Origin: a virus
DNA length: 23,630 nucleotides
Virus record (IMG/VR): IMGVR_UViG_3300048136_000044
Location: 1-23,630 of that record
Reading direction: 5' to 3' (one strand)
Shown here: in pieces, positions 1 to 6,753 of the stretch
Layout of the letters: every line of letters begins with the position of its first letter
How positions within the stretch are numbered: the stretch's first letter is position 1
Program-made: the position numbers and the translations under genes
The notes under the pieces: model-generated
Seen by the model: the letters and a program-made list of their open reading frames with translations, nothing else
Database searches by the model: none
Told to the model about the DNA's origin: nothing

Positions 1-2
1 TC

Positions 3-782
3 AGTCCATCGATCAAGCACAGCAAGTATCTCGTTGAGATGTTTCGAGAGGCTGGGATTACCGCAGAGCACATTGACGGGTACATGGATGATGAGATGCG
101 TCAGGAGCTTTATGAGGCTCACGATGACGGTGAGTTCATGGTTTTATCCTGTTCGCGGCTGTTGAACACCGGCTATGACGCTCCGACAGTTTCCTGCCTA
201 ATTGATGCTTTCCCCACAGCAAGCCTAATCAGTTTCGTTCAACGAGCCGGCAGAATTATGCGTACAGCAAACGGCAAAGAGAACGCGATTTACCTAGATC
301 ACGCCGGTAATGTCCGTAGGCATGGATTCGCTGAGTCTGTGGTTCCAGAGCTACTCGATGAAGGCTTACATCGGTTCAGCGAGCGCAAACTGGTTAAAGA
401 GAAGAAAGAACCCAAGGTTCAGCAGTGTCCAGAGTGCTATCACGAGATGGTCGGCGTTCGATGCAAATGCGGTTACGAGCTTCCGATCCATAAACAGATC
501 AACACTGACGATCAGATACTAGAGCGTCTCACGGCGGCTAAGAAAGCCAATCTGACGTATTCGCCAGAACGTAAAGCCGAATGGCTCGGCGAGCTCACGT
601 TATACGCTCAGGAGCGCGGGAAATCGAAAGGATGGATCATGCACCGCTACCACAGCAAGTTTGGCGTATGGCCGAATCGTATTGAGCCAGCCAGAGTCAG
701 CGGCGTATCTGACGAGGTACATAACTGGATCAAGAGGGAAAATATACGTCACGCACATATGAGGATGAAAAATGCCGGTTAA
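3..782 (+). CDS. SF2 (DEAD/DEAH-type) helicase, C-terminal part; 5' partial
   Basis: The frame is already open at the first complete codon (base 3), so the N-terminal Walker A/B half lies outside the window. The visible 259 residues carry the second RecA-like lobe of an SF2 helicase. A motif IV-like start (SIKHSKYLVEMF) is followed by motif V (NTGYDAP, residues 55-61) and motif VI with its arginine fingers (QRAGRIMR, 80-87). A small zinc ribbon follows (C142, C145, C154, C156), then a basic tail. Such proteins unwind phage replication or recombination intermediates. The gene overlaps the primase-like gene by 11 bases, which supports a shared replication role. The first in-frame ATG (base 39) is internal to the lobe and is not the true start. 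Seen: motifs and open 5' end. Known: motif order of SF2 helicases. Inferred: replication role. Confidence 0.85.
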   Translation, partial: SPSIKHSKYLVEMFREAGITAEHIDGYMDDEMRQELYEAHDDGEFMVLSCSRLLNTGYDAPTVSCLIDAFPTASLISFVQRAGRIMRTANGKENAIYLDHAGNVRRHGFAESVVPELLDEGLHRFSERKLVKEKKEPKVQQCPECYHEMVGVRCKCGYELPIHKQINTDDQILERLTAAKKANLTYSPERKAEWLGELTLYAQERGKSKGWIMHRYHSKFGVWPNRIEPARVSGVSDEVHNWIKRENIRHAHMRMKNAG

Positions 783-1179
783 CAACATTCTAAATCGTCT
801 CGATAAAGTGGTTCCAGCAGGCGAATCTAAATGGCGATGCGCTTGTCCTGTCCATAACGGCAAGGACAGGAACATGATGATCAGCGAGCGTACTGACGGC
901 TCGGTAGGCGTTCACTGTTTCGTTTGCGGTGCTACCGGCACAGAGCTTATGGAAACGCTCGGCCTTCCGATGAAGGAGCTATTCTCGCCAGACTCAACCT
1001 ACATCAGACCGACAGTCACAAAGAAGATGGAGCAAGAGCTATTGGAGGATGAACTGGTTCTTCTGATGGCTCAGAGAGCAGATGAGGATGGCACTAAACT
1101 GTCTCTAGAAGATCGCAGACGAGTTCGGCTCGCTCGGCATCGTGCATCATCAATTCAGGCGATGAAGCAAGAAACATAA
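772..1179 (+). CDS. CHC2 zinc-finger primase-like protein
   Basis: This 135-residue protein has a DnaG-type zinc-binding domain in its first 65 residues. The ligands are C25-x2-H28 and C49-x2-C52, followed by the typical GATG turn and a short helix (ELMETLGL). In primases this finger recognises the template start site. The rest (residues 75-135) is charged and helical, and no TOPRIM or RNA-polymerase domain is present. It is therefore either one half of a split primase or an accessory template-recognition protein. The start ATG overlaps the helicase end by 11 bases, so the two are probably translated together. Good confidence for the zinc finger, low for enzymatic priming by this protein alone. 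Confidence 0.75.
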   Translation: MPVNNILNRLDKVVPAGESKWRCACPVHNGKDRNMMISERTDGSVGVHCFVCGATGTELMETLGLPMKELFSPDSTYIRPTVTKKMEQELLEDELVLLMAQRADEDGTKLSLEDRRRVRLARHRASSIQAMKQET

Positions 1180-1260
1180 AAAAAACAACTAAATGGTTTG
1201 TTTTCTTGTTTTATTGAGGCATACTAACCATGTCGAATAACTGCTAGGGAGCAAAAAGAC
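1180..1260 (+). promoter_or_regulatory. 81-base gap with A/T-rich inverted repeat; possible promoter for the next gene
   Basis: This is the longest untranslated gap in the early region. It starts with an A-run and contains a weak A/T hairpin (AAAACAA about 1184-1190, TTGTTTT about 1198-1204), then a T-rich stretch. No -10/-35 pair matches the consensus well. A new promoter here is suggested mainly by the abrupt codon-use change in the next gene and by that gene's separate strong ribosome-binding site (AGGGAG, 1246-1251). Confidence 0.2.
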
Positions 1261-2139
1261 ATGACTACTCAATTTCTTCAGACTGAACTTCAGAAAGCCG
1301 CTACTCGCCGCACATACGTTTATATCAGCACTGGCGAGGAAACTGGCTTTTACACGTTGCGTAAGGTTACGTTCGTTCCTGTTTACGATGGTCTCGGCGT
1401 ATTCAATGGCGAGTTTACAGAACACGATCATTACGTTCAGAATCTTTCGACTGAGCCTAAGCTGGCAGAGCAGAAGTGTGCTGAGTTCGCTAAGAAGCAT
1501 GGCTACGAGAATCGTGGTATTGCTGATTTCACTCTTGAGGAGTGGTATCACTCTTTCGCTTATAACAACGACATGATCGATTCGATCCGTAAAGACGGCG
1601 TGATCATTTTCGGTGAGAAGCATTTCCACAAATCATTTAAGGATGTGATCGATTCTAATCCTGATTACATTCGCTGGGTTCTTGACACGGCTGACCATAT
1701 CTTGTCTGACGTTGATGCCGCCAAGAAGTCTGGCCGCTTAAATCGTCTTGAGCTTACTGCAATCGTGATTCAGGAAATGATTAACAACGGTCAACTGTAT
1801 TTGCCAGAGAAGCCAGTGGTTGTTCCTGTTGTCGAGAAGCCATCGGTCTGGATCGGTGAGATCGACGAAAAGATCGAGTTTCAGGGTACTTGTGTATTCG
1901 CTAAATCATTCGAGACTCGTTTCGGTTACAACACGATCTATATTGTTAAGTCTGATGACGATGTTGTTGTGAAGTTCTTTTCTACTTCAGCCACGCTCGA
2001 TGACGTCAACCGTGGCGATTGGATTCAGATCAAGGGGACTGTCAAGTCTCACGATCTCGATGAGTATCGTAATAATAATAAGGTCACTCAGCTGACTCGC
2101 GTCAAGTGTGTTGATCATGTAGCAAAGGAGGAGGCGTAA
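1261..2139 (+). CDS. Probable ssDNA-binding protein with ExoX-like C-terminal module and OB-fold-like end
   Basis: Three parts can be seen in the 292 residues. An N-terminal part (1-105) is of unknown fold. Residues about 112-175 resemble the small exodeoxyribonuclease X-like C-terminal module (FGEKHFHKSFKDVID, then NPDYIRWVL), without any nuclease domain. Residues about 197-285 are beta-rich with the rhythm of an OB fold (KIEFQGTCVF, TIYIVKSDDD, WIQIKGTVKSH). That layout is common in phage proteins that bind single-stranded DNA. Arginine is coded almost only by CGT/CGC, with no AGA or CGA noticed, unlike the flanking genes and like the capsid gene. This suggests high expression, as expected for a stoichiometric DNA-coating protein. 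A strong RBS (AGGGAG) sits nine bases before the ATG. The stop codon lies in the loop of a hairpin. Function is inferred; a recombination annealing protein is the main alternative. Confidence 0.55.
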   Translation: MTTQFLQTELQKAATRRTYVYISTGEETGFYTLRKVTFVPVYDGLGVFNGEFTEHDHYVQNLSTEPKLAEQKCAEFAKKHGYENRGIADFTLEEWYHSFAYNNDMIDSIRKDGVIIFGEKHFHKSFKDVIDSNPDYIRWVLDTADHILSDVDAAKKSGRLNRLELTAIVIQEMINNGQLYLPEKPVVVPVVEKPSVWIGEIDEKIEFQGTCVFAKSFETRFGYNTIYIVKSDDDVVVKFFSTSATLDDVNRGDWIQIKGTVKSHDLDEYRNNNKVTQLTRVKCVDHVAKEEA

Positions 2140-2146
2140 GCCTCCT
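2129..2146 (+). promoter_or_regulatory. RNA hairpin at the stop codon, GTAA (GNRA) tetraloop
   Basis: AGGAGGC (2129-2135) and GCCTCCT (2140-2146) form a perfect 7-bp stem around a GTAA loop, a GNRA-class tetraloop. The loop contains the TAA stop codon (2137-2139) of the OB-fold gene. No T-run follows, so it is not a standard terminator. The 5' arm contains AGGAGG (SD-like) and the 3' arm CCTCCT (anti-SD-like). The next gene's own AGGAG starts at 2147, directly after the stem. It may stabilise the upstream mRNA or tune translation of the downstream gene. Confidence 0.5.
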
Positions 2147-2157
2147 AGGAGATAATA

Positions 2158-2304
2158 ATGGAACTGTTAGATATTCTCGTTTACATCGCGGCGTTCAGCT
2201 TTTTATGGCTGTTTTGCTGTTTCTTAGGCGCGTTGATCGATTGGTCGCTACGCCGTCTATTTGGTTTCAGGATATTCCCTAAGGGATACTGGAGTTGGAA
2301 ATGA
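2158..2304 (+). CDS. Small single-pass membrane protein
   Basis: This 48-residue ORF starts at ATG 2158 behind AGGAG (2147-2151) and stops at TGA 2302-2304. Residues about 6-27 form one strongly hydrophobic helix (LVYIAAFSFLWLFCCFLGAL). It is followed by a basic stretch with an RR pair and an aromatic tail ending YWSWK, so the C-terminus probably faces the cytoplasm. The stop overlaps the next start as ATGA. It is embedded in replication and regulatory genes, not in a lysis cassette. A holin-like role cannot be excluded, but neither an endolysin nor a spanin is adjacent. Function unknown. Confidence 0.65.
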   Translation: MELLDILVYIAAFSFLWLFCCFLGALIDWSLRRLFGFRIFPKGYWSWK

Positions 2305-2501
2305 CACAGGAATATACTCACTGCCCCCACTGTGGCGATAGCTTGCCTGATCGTAACTTCTGCCGTCATTGCGGAGATATCGGCGATCTGGATGAATATA
2401 AAGATGACGAGAAGAAGCAGGAGCCGCCTGTTCAGTCGATGACTCAAGCTGAGTTTGGCAAGGCCTCTGTGGATTTCGCATTCAGGAAGATATTCGGATG
2501 A
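2301..2501 (+). CDS. Small zinc-ribbon protein
   Basis: This 66-residue protein has four cysteines in two CxxC pairs (C8, C11, C21, C24; CPHCGDSLPDRNFCRHCGD), a compact zinc ribbon. A highly charged linker follows, then a short hydrophobic end. I chose ATG 2301 over an in-frame TTG at 2295. The ATG sits six bases after GGAG (2291-2294) and overlaps the preceding TGA as ATGA, whereas TTG leaves no spacing. It overlaps the next gene by four bases. Zinc ribbons of this size often mediate protein or nucleic-acid contacts in phage early regions. The exact role is unknown. Confidence 0.65.
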   Translation: MTQEYTHCPHCGDSLPDRNFCRHCGDIGDLDEYKDDEKKQEPPVQSMTQAEFGKASVDFAFRKIFG

Positions 2502-2704
2502 TGCCTAATATTGTTTATCTCAGACAGAATCATCCAACTGCGACACTGAACGAGCATGATGTCTATCTGATCAAAGGGTTGATCCATCACGGTTTGCCGA
2601 TCGGCGAGATCGCAGAAAAGTTCGAAGTAACGAAAAGCTGTATCTCTAGGATTAGCAATGGGAAGATCTGGAAACACGTTCCTGACTATGTAGAGGAAAC
2701 ATGA
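2498..2704 (+). CDS. Helix-turn-helix DNA-binding protein
   Basis: This 68-residue protein is almost entirely one homeodomain-like HTH. LNEHDVYLIKGLIHHG is followed by LPIGEIAEKFEVTKSCISRI and the closing SNGKIWKHV. The I-A-x-x-F-x-V-t-x-s-x-I-s-R-I pattern and the final G-K-x-W-K-H are typical of HTH units found alone in phages or attached to homing endonucleases. No nuclease domain is present. It may regulate transcription of the phage; a leftover of an HNH endonuclease is the alternative. An RBS-like AGGAAG (2484-2489) precedes the start, which overlaps the zinc-ribbon gene. Confidence 0.7.
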   Translation: MMPNIVYLRQNHPTATLNEHDVYLIKGLIHHGLPIGEIAEKFEVTKSCISRISNGKIWKHVPDYVEET

Positions 2705-2883
2705 ACGAATATATAGAAAATGCCGCAGAAGCATTATCCAAAGCAAGAAAGTTCCTAAGAGGGAACACCAGAACACACGTATTGATCGGCAGAACTCCAA
2801 AAGGGTATCTGCTGATCGATCCAAGACGCAAAGGACAGCATTACTGCCAAATCGTTGGCAAGCTCTACCGTCAAATAACATAA
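2701..2883 (+). CDS. Hypothetical small basic protein
   Basis: This 60-residue protein overlaps the HTH gene as ATGA, so it is probably made by translational coupling. The N-terminal third is a helix with alternating acidic and basic residues. The C-terminal part (HVLIGRTPKGYLLIDPRR, then HYCQIVGKLYRQIT) looks like a few beta strands with a basic surface. I do not recognise the family. Its setting among small DNA-associated genes hints at nucleic-acid binding, but nothing in the sequence proves it. Confidence 0.5.
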   Translation: MNEYIENAAEALSKARKFLRGNTRTHVLIGRTPKGYLLIDPRRKGQHYCQIVGKLYRQIT

Positions 2884-2962
2884 TCGGTTATTCTGTTAAT
2901 CATTGGTCGCTTCTGGGTTGCGGCCTTTGATACCGTCTGGGACGGGAAACGGTGGAGCCGAT
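2874..2962 (+). promoter_or_regulatory. Untranslated leader of the ParB cassette with competing small hairpins
   Basis: An A/T hairpin (AATAAC 2874-2879 with GTTATT 2887-2892) overlaps the end of the previous gene. Further on, CCGTC (2933-2937) pairs with GACGG (2941-2945). Alternatively ACCGT (2932-2936) can pair with ACGGT (2949-2953), just before the GGAG RBS (2954-2957). The two pairings exclude each other. No convincing promoter is visible. This is the only real gap between 1261 and 6703, so a promoter for the cassette could lie here. Confidence 0.2.
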
Positions 2963-3577
2963 ATGACCAGCATTACGAATCTTGAGGTCGTCTATCTAAA
3001 GACGGCTGACATAATCCCCTACGTTAATAATCCTCGCGAACACCCTGAAGAACAGATCACGCATATTGCATCCAGCATCAAGGAATTTGGATTCACCAAT
3101 CCTATCCTAGTTGACGAGACAAGTAGCGTTATAGCAGGGCATGGCCGTCTCATGGCCGCTAAGAAGCTCGGGCTAGAGGAAATCCCTACAATCACGTTAT
3201 CAGGACTCACAGAAGCTCAGAGAAAGGCTTATGTGATTGCAGACAACCAGATGGGATTAACGTCTGAATGGGATGACGATCTATTAAAGCTCACGTTGCA
3301 AGAGCTATCCGACATGGAATTCAATCTTCAACTTCTCGGCTGGGGAGACAACATACCTGAGTTCGTTGAGGCTCCTGATTACGGGATTCTCGATGATGAA
3401 GATTTAGACGATCAGCTAGATGAAATGGCTGGCGGAGTGAAAAAGGCTATCCAGATCGAATTTGAGCCAGAACACTACGAAGAAGCGCAGGAGCTCGTCA
3501 AATTCTGGCGAGAGCAAGGCGGCTACATCGGAATGTTCCTGATTGATAAGCTCAGAGACGAAAAGGATAAACTATGA
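2963..3577 (+). CDS. ParB-like nuclease/CTPase domain protein
   Basis: The first 100 residues of this 204-residue protein are a ParB/Srx-type domain. IPYVNNPREHPEEQ is followed by SIKEFGFTNPILVDE and by AGHGRLMAAKKLG (58-70), the counterpart of the GxxRxxA box. ADNQMG (93-98) closes the domain. Phage proteins of this family commonly sit beside DNA methyltransferases or terminases, with proposed roles in DNA nicking or DNA-modification control. The last 60 residues are acidic and then form an alpha-beta tail. I start at ATG 2963, five bases after GGAG. An in-frame TTG at 2903 lies in the leader and has no RBS. The 3' end overlaps the FkbM gene as ATGA. Domain call firm; biochemical role open. 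Confidence 0.85.
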   Translation: MTSITNLEVVYLKTADIIPYVNNPREHPEEQITHIASSIKEFGFTNPILVDETSSVIAGHGRLMAAKKLGLEEIPTITLSGLTEAQRKAYVIADNQMGLTSEWDDDLLKLTLQELSDMEFNLQLLGWGDNIPEFVEAPDYGILDDEDLDDQLDEMAGGVKKAIQIEFEPEHYEEAQELVKFWREQGGYIGMFLIDKLRDEKDKL

Positions 3578-4269
3578 AAACAGAGCGCGGCGCACTCAGA
3601 GGCATCGAATTTATCCACAGGGTTGGATTCTCTGATCTCAAGACGTTTGAAGAAGTCATTGGCAGAGACACATACCAGAAACGAGGCCTAAAGATCGAGG
3701 CTGGCGAATCATGGCTAGACTGTGGTGGTAACGTAGGCGCATTCGCTCTACTGGCCTGTTCGCTCGGGGCAAAGGTCAAGATATTTGAGCCTGATCCATA
3801 TAACTGCGAGATGATCGAAAAGAATCTCGATCTGAACGGCTTCAAAGCTGAGATCAAACAAGCCGCATTGGTGCATAACGACACCAAAGAAGTCACGCTA
3901 TTCATCGGCAACAACAATAACGTCTGGCGCAACTCAATCGTCAAGAAATGGAATAAGCTCGGCCTCAAGGTTCCGGCAGTTAATTTCGATCAAGAGGCTT
4001 TCGGGTGGGATTGCTGTAAAATGGACATCGAAGGCGCAGAGATGCCAATCCTGGAGACGACAGAAACTCGATTCCAGAAACTGGTATACGAATGGTCGTT
4101 CGACATTGATCCAAGTCTGACGCGCCTATGGGACGTCCTAGACCAGCAGAAAAAGAAATATCGGGTTGAAGCACCATGGCATTCAATCTGTTATGACGAC
4201 AAACGCGAGACGCAATGGCAGAAATCATGGTTTCCTGCTTGCGCCAACATATTCTGTTTCGAGAAATGA
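3574..4269 (+). CDS. FkbM-family SAM-dependent methyltransferase
   Basis: This 231-residue protein has a class I Rossmann methyltransferase core. The SAM-binding glycine motif is LDCGGNVGAF (48-57). The acidic end of strand 2 is FEPDP (71-75). The FkbM hallmark KMDIEGAE is at 149-156. FkbM enzymes usually O-methylate hydroxyl groups on sugars or polyketides. It is coupled by ATGA overlaps to ParB upstream and to the oxygenase downstream. The three products may therefore act on the same substrate, for example a modified base, a virion glycan or a host surface glycan. No glycosyltransferase is visible in the window. Family assignment is firm; substrate unknown. Confidence 0.85.
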   Translation: MKTERGALRGIEFIHRVGFSDLKTFEEVIGRDTYQKRGLKIEAGESWLDCGGNVGAFALLACSLGAKVKIFEPDPYNCEMIEKNLDLNGFKAEIKQAALVHNDTKEVTLFIGNNNNVWRNSIVKKWNKLGLKVPAVNFDQEAFGWDCCKMDIEGAEMPILETTETRFQKLVYEWSFDIDPSLTRLWDVLDQQKKKYRVEAPWHSICYDDKRETQWQKSWFPACANIFCFEK

Positions 4270-5039
4270 AGACAGTAGAGCTAAAGCGCATAGCGCATAA
4301 CGTCAAGATCGGAGACAAGCCTAAAGAGCTAGAGCCGACACTTTTCGAGGATTCCTTGTTCGTAGAGAACGGGGAACCAGTAGGCTTTTACATCGCAAAA
4401 ATCCCTGAGAAACTTCAGAAGCTCGTAGACATCGCAGACTATGAGCTAAACAGCAAACGTGTACCGAAGTCAGAGATGAAGCGATCCAGTGGTCTGAGAG
4501 ACGATGCCATGGATGTACGACAATACTCTTGCATCATAGGATCGATTCCACCGAAGCCCCATATGCGGCGAGCCTATGCAACCAAGTCATCTGTCCATGC
4601 TGTTGATTCTGCTAGGGTTTTTGTCAAGGCGATGACTCTGGCCGGTATCGAAGGATTGAAGATAATCGATGCTGTCAGCCCAGAACTCTATAAGGTTCAC
4701 AAGGAATCTGTTGAAGGAAAGGTTCCAGAGAAATGGCGATTCGCTGATCTGTTCACGAGCTCGATCAGCAACTACAACATTAGCGCAGGAATCCATCAGG
4801 ACAATCTTAACGTGAAAGGCGCACTGAACGTCATTATCACGAAGCGTAAGAACTCTACTGGCGGAAACCTGTATATCCCTGATTACGAAACAACGCTCAA
4901 TAGCGCAGACAACTCGATGCTGGTCTATCCGGCATGGCGGAACATGCATGGCGTTACACCAATCATTCCAACTCACAAAGGCGGCTATCGTAATAGCTTA
5001 GTCTGGTACGCATTAGACTCGTTCAGTAAGGCAGGATGA
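4266..5039 (+). CDS. 2OG-Fe(II) dioxygenase, Tet/JBP-like or prolyl-hydroxylase-like
   Basis: The C-terminal half of this 257-residue protein shows a double-stranded beta-helix dioxygenase. The iron ligands are H177-x-D179 (GIHQDN) and H228 (MHGV), and R242 (GGYRNS) is the likely 2-oxoglutarate anchor. The preceding N-x-N segment (SISNYNIS) and the GGNLYIP strand between the ligands look like the Tet/JBP family, which oxidises methyl groups on DNA bases. The 51-residue H-to-H spacing also fits. Prolyl-4-hydroxylase-like enzymes share the same ligand pattern, so the substrate is not settled. The N-terminal 120 residues are unassigned. I chose ATG 4266, an ATGA overlap with the methyltransferase stop, over ATG 4215, which would overlap by 55 bases. 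The terminase genes start one base after the stop. Confidence 0.7.
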   Translation: MKTVELKRIAHNVKIGDKPKELEPTLFEDSLFVENGEPVGFYIAKIPEKLQKLVDIADYELNSKRVPKSEMKRSSGLRDDAMDVRQYSCIIGSIPPKPHMRRAYATKSSVHAVDSARVFVKAMTLAGIEGLKIIDAVSPELYKVHKESVEGKVPEKWRFADLFTSSISNYNISAGIHQDNLNVKGALNVIITKRKNSTGGNLYIPDYETTLNSADNSMLVYPAWRNMHGVTPIIPTHKGGYRNSLVWYALDSFSKAG

Positions 5040-5040
5040 T

Positions 5041-5418
5041 ATGGCAAAGAATGGTAGGCAAGGTGAAGGCGGAGGCCGTCCAGTAGTCGTATTCGATGAT
5101 CGTGATATCGCTCAATGCGAAGCTTTAGCGGCTGTACTTAATAAAGAGCAGATCGCAGACTATTTCGGCATCGATCAGAACACTTTACGAGCCGTAGAGA
5201 AGCGACAGCCGGAAGTATTTCATGCACTAAAAAAAGGAAAAGCCAAAGCAATAGCGGGTGCAGGCATGAATCTGATGCAACAGAGCAAACGTGGGATCAC
5301 CACAGCGACGATCTTTTACCTGAAGACACAAGGCGGTCCACAGTGGCGAGAGAACCAAACTGGCGGCTCTGGTGGCAATGTCGTACTGCAAGTAGTGAAC
5401 CCGAATGAAGTGGATTGA
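5041..5418 (+). CDS. terS: Terminase small subunit
   Basis: This 125-residue protein starts one base after the oxygenase and overlaps the large terminase by 14 bases. Residues about 20-55 form an HTH (LNKEQIADYFGIDQNTLRAV) as in small terminases that recognise the packaging site. A helical middle (KGKAKAIAGAGMNLMQQ) fits an oligomerisation segment. ATIFYLKTQGGPQWRE is a recurrent signature of TerS-like phage proteins, and the Gly/Val-rich end may contact TerL. The call rests on HTH, size and position. A generic HTH regulator is possible but less likely here. Confidence 0.8.
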   Translation: MAKNGRQGEGGGRPVVVFDDRDIAQCEALAAVLNKEQIADYFGIDQNTLRAVEKRQPEVFHALKKGKAKAIAGAGMNLMQQSKRGITTATIFYLKTQGGPQWRENQTGGSGGNVVLQVVNPNEVD

Positions 5419-6703
5419 AGTCGACGAGCCTGAGATCTGGGAGCCATCGGAAGTTGATGAGGTCAAACGCATCAATCCGACTATTCCGCAATGGCAGTAT
5501 ATTTACAGCAAAGCACAGTTTCCTGCATTCGTAGCAGGGTTCGGAGCCGGCAAGACTGAAGCCGCTATCCTGCGCTGTATCTTTGGGCTGTTAGAGAACC
5601 CGAAATGTAACAGAGGATTCTACGAGCCTACCTACGATTTGATCCGCATGATCGCATGGCCTCGATTTGAGGCAACGCTGACAGAGCTTGGATTACCTTA
5701 CAAGCTAACCAAGAGCCCACAGAACCAGATAGAAATTGAAGGCTACGGTACGATCTTCTTTCGCTCGATGGATAACGCAACCAGAATCATCGGTTACGAG
5801 CACGCAGACGCTGACATTGACGAGCTAGACACACTGAAACGCGACGATGCGGCATACGTCTGGCGTCAGATACTTTCTCGTAATCGTCAGCACAAGCCGA
5901 ATGCACAGCACAACACTATCGGAGTCACTACAACGCCTGAAGGCTTCAGATTCGTCTACGAGACATGGAAGCGTGACCCTAAAAGCGGCTATGAGATTAT
6001 CCAAGCTCCAACCTATTCCAATCCGCATTTGCCAGAGGGATACGTGAAGTCGCTACAAGACGTCTATCCTGCTAACCTATTGGATGCGTATCTGGAAGGC
6101 AGATTCGTGAACCTAATCTCAGGAACGGTCTACTCTAGCTATGACAGGACAGCGCACAATTCGCAGGAGACGATTAAAGAAGGGGAGCCGCTTTTCATCG
6201 GCTGTGACTTCAACGTCACCCAACAAGCCGCAACGGTCTACGTCCAGCGAGAAGGAGGAGTCGTCTGGCACGCAGTCGACGAGCTAGTCAATATGTATGA
6301 CACGCCGGATATGATCGAAATCATCAAAAGCCGATACCAAAACCACAAAATCTATGTTTATCCTGACGCTTCAGGCGGTGCGAGAAAGACTGTTAATGCG
6401 AGCCTTTCTGATATTGCGCTTTTACAGCAAGCAGGCTTTACAGTCAGGGCTAAGAAAACGAATCCGATGATACGAGATCGGGTTATGTCGACTAATGCCG
6501 CTTTCGAGGCCGGCAGGATTAGAGTCAACGCAGTGAAGTGTCCGACAGTGGCGTCATGTCTAGAGCAACAGGTCTATCGTAATGGCGAGCCAGACAAGAC
6601 GAGCGGTAACGATCACCAAAACGATGCCACTACTTATCCGATCGCCTACGAGATGCCGATCATCAAGCCAGTAGCAAATGTAGATTTCAATTTTGCGCTG
6701 TAA
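5405..6703 (+). CDS. terL: Terminase large subunit (ATPase-nuclease)
   Basis: This 432-residue motor protein pumps DNA into the prohead and cuts concatemers. The N-terminal ATPase has a Walker A-like loop (GFGAGKTEA, 45-53), a Walker B (ADIDELD, 136-142) and a coupling segment (GVTTTPEG, 173-180). The C-terminal RNase H-like nuclease shows acidic motifs GCDFN (266-270) and YPDASGG (319-325), and D407 in the DHQNDAT segment. Length is normal for the terminase_6/GP17 class, so the gene looks intact. It overlaps terS by 14 bases. A 50-base gap separates it from the portal gene. Confidence 0.95.
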   Translation: MKWIEVDEPEIWEPSEVDEVKRINPTIPQWQYIYSKAQFPAFVAGFGAGKTEAAILRCIFGLLENPKCNRGFYEPTYDLIRMIAWPRFEATLTELGLPYKLTKSPQNQIEIEGYGTIFFRSMDNATRIIGYEHADADIDELDTLKRDDAAYVWRQILSRNRQHKPNAQHNTIGVTTTPEGFRFVYETWKRDPKSGYEIIQAPTYSNPHLPEGYVKSLQDVYPANLLDAYLEGRFVNLISGTVYSSYDRTAHNSQETIKEGEPLFIGCDFNVTQQAATVYVQREGGVVWHAVDELVNMYDTPDMIEIIKSRYQNHKIYVYPDASGGARKTVNASLSDIALLQQAGFTVRAKKTNPMIRDRVMSTNAAFEAGRIRVNAVKCPTVASCLEQQVYRNGEPDKTSGNDHQNDATTYPIAYEMPIIKPVANVDFNFAL

Positions 6704-6721
6704 CCTGTTAAAGCCTACAAT
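6693..6721 (+). promoter_or_regulatory. Candidate sigma70-like promoter before the head genes
   Basis: TTGCGC (6693-6698), a 17-base spacer and TACAAT (6716-6721) resemble a sigma70 promoter with a good -10 and a poor -35. It lies at the terL end and in the 50-base gap before the portal, a natural point for a structural-gene promoter. The rest of the gap shows no clear structure. Weak evidence only. Confidence 0.25.
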
Positions 6722-6753
6722 ACAAGCTATTACCTTCAGTTGAGACCGAGACG

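Noticed and set aside
1180-1210. Intrinsic terminator after the primase-like gene
   Set aside because: The stem is only A/T pairs with a G/C-poor loop, so it would be too weak to call.
1189-1629. Minus-strand ORF of 146 codons opposite the OB-fold gene
   Set aside because: It lies inside a strongly codon-biased + strand gene, has no RBS or family resemblance, and there are no other minus-strand genes.
2158-2304. Holin
   Set aside because: A single membrane helix alone is not enough, and no endolysin or spanin is nearby.
2444-2881. Minus-strand ORF of 145 codons opposite the small-gene chain
   Set aside because: The + strand has three coupled ORFs with RBSs and recognisable zinc and HTH motifs; the reverse product is cysteine/leucine-rich noise.
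2903-2962. TTG start extending the ParB-like protein by 20 residues
   Set aside because: No RBS is present, the extra residues do not resemble the family, and ATG 2963 has a well-placed GGAG.
4215-4265. Upstream ATG for the oxygenase
   Set aside because: It would overlap the methyltransferase by 55 bases; ATG 4266 gives the ATGA coupling used throughout this region.
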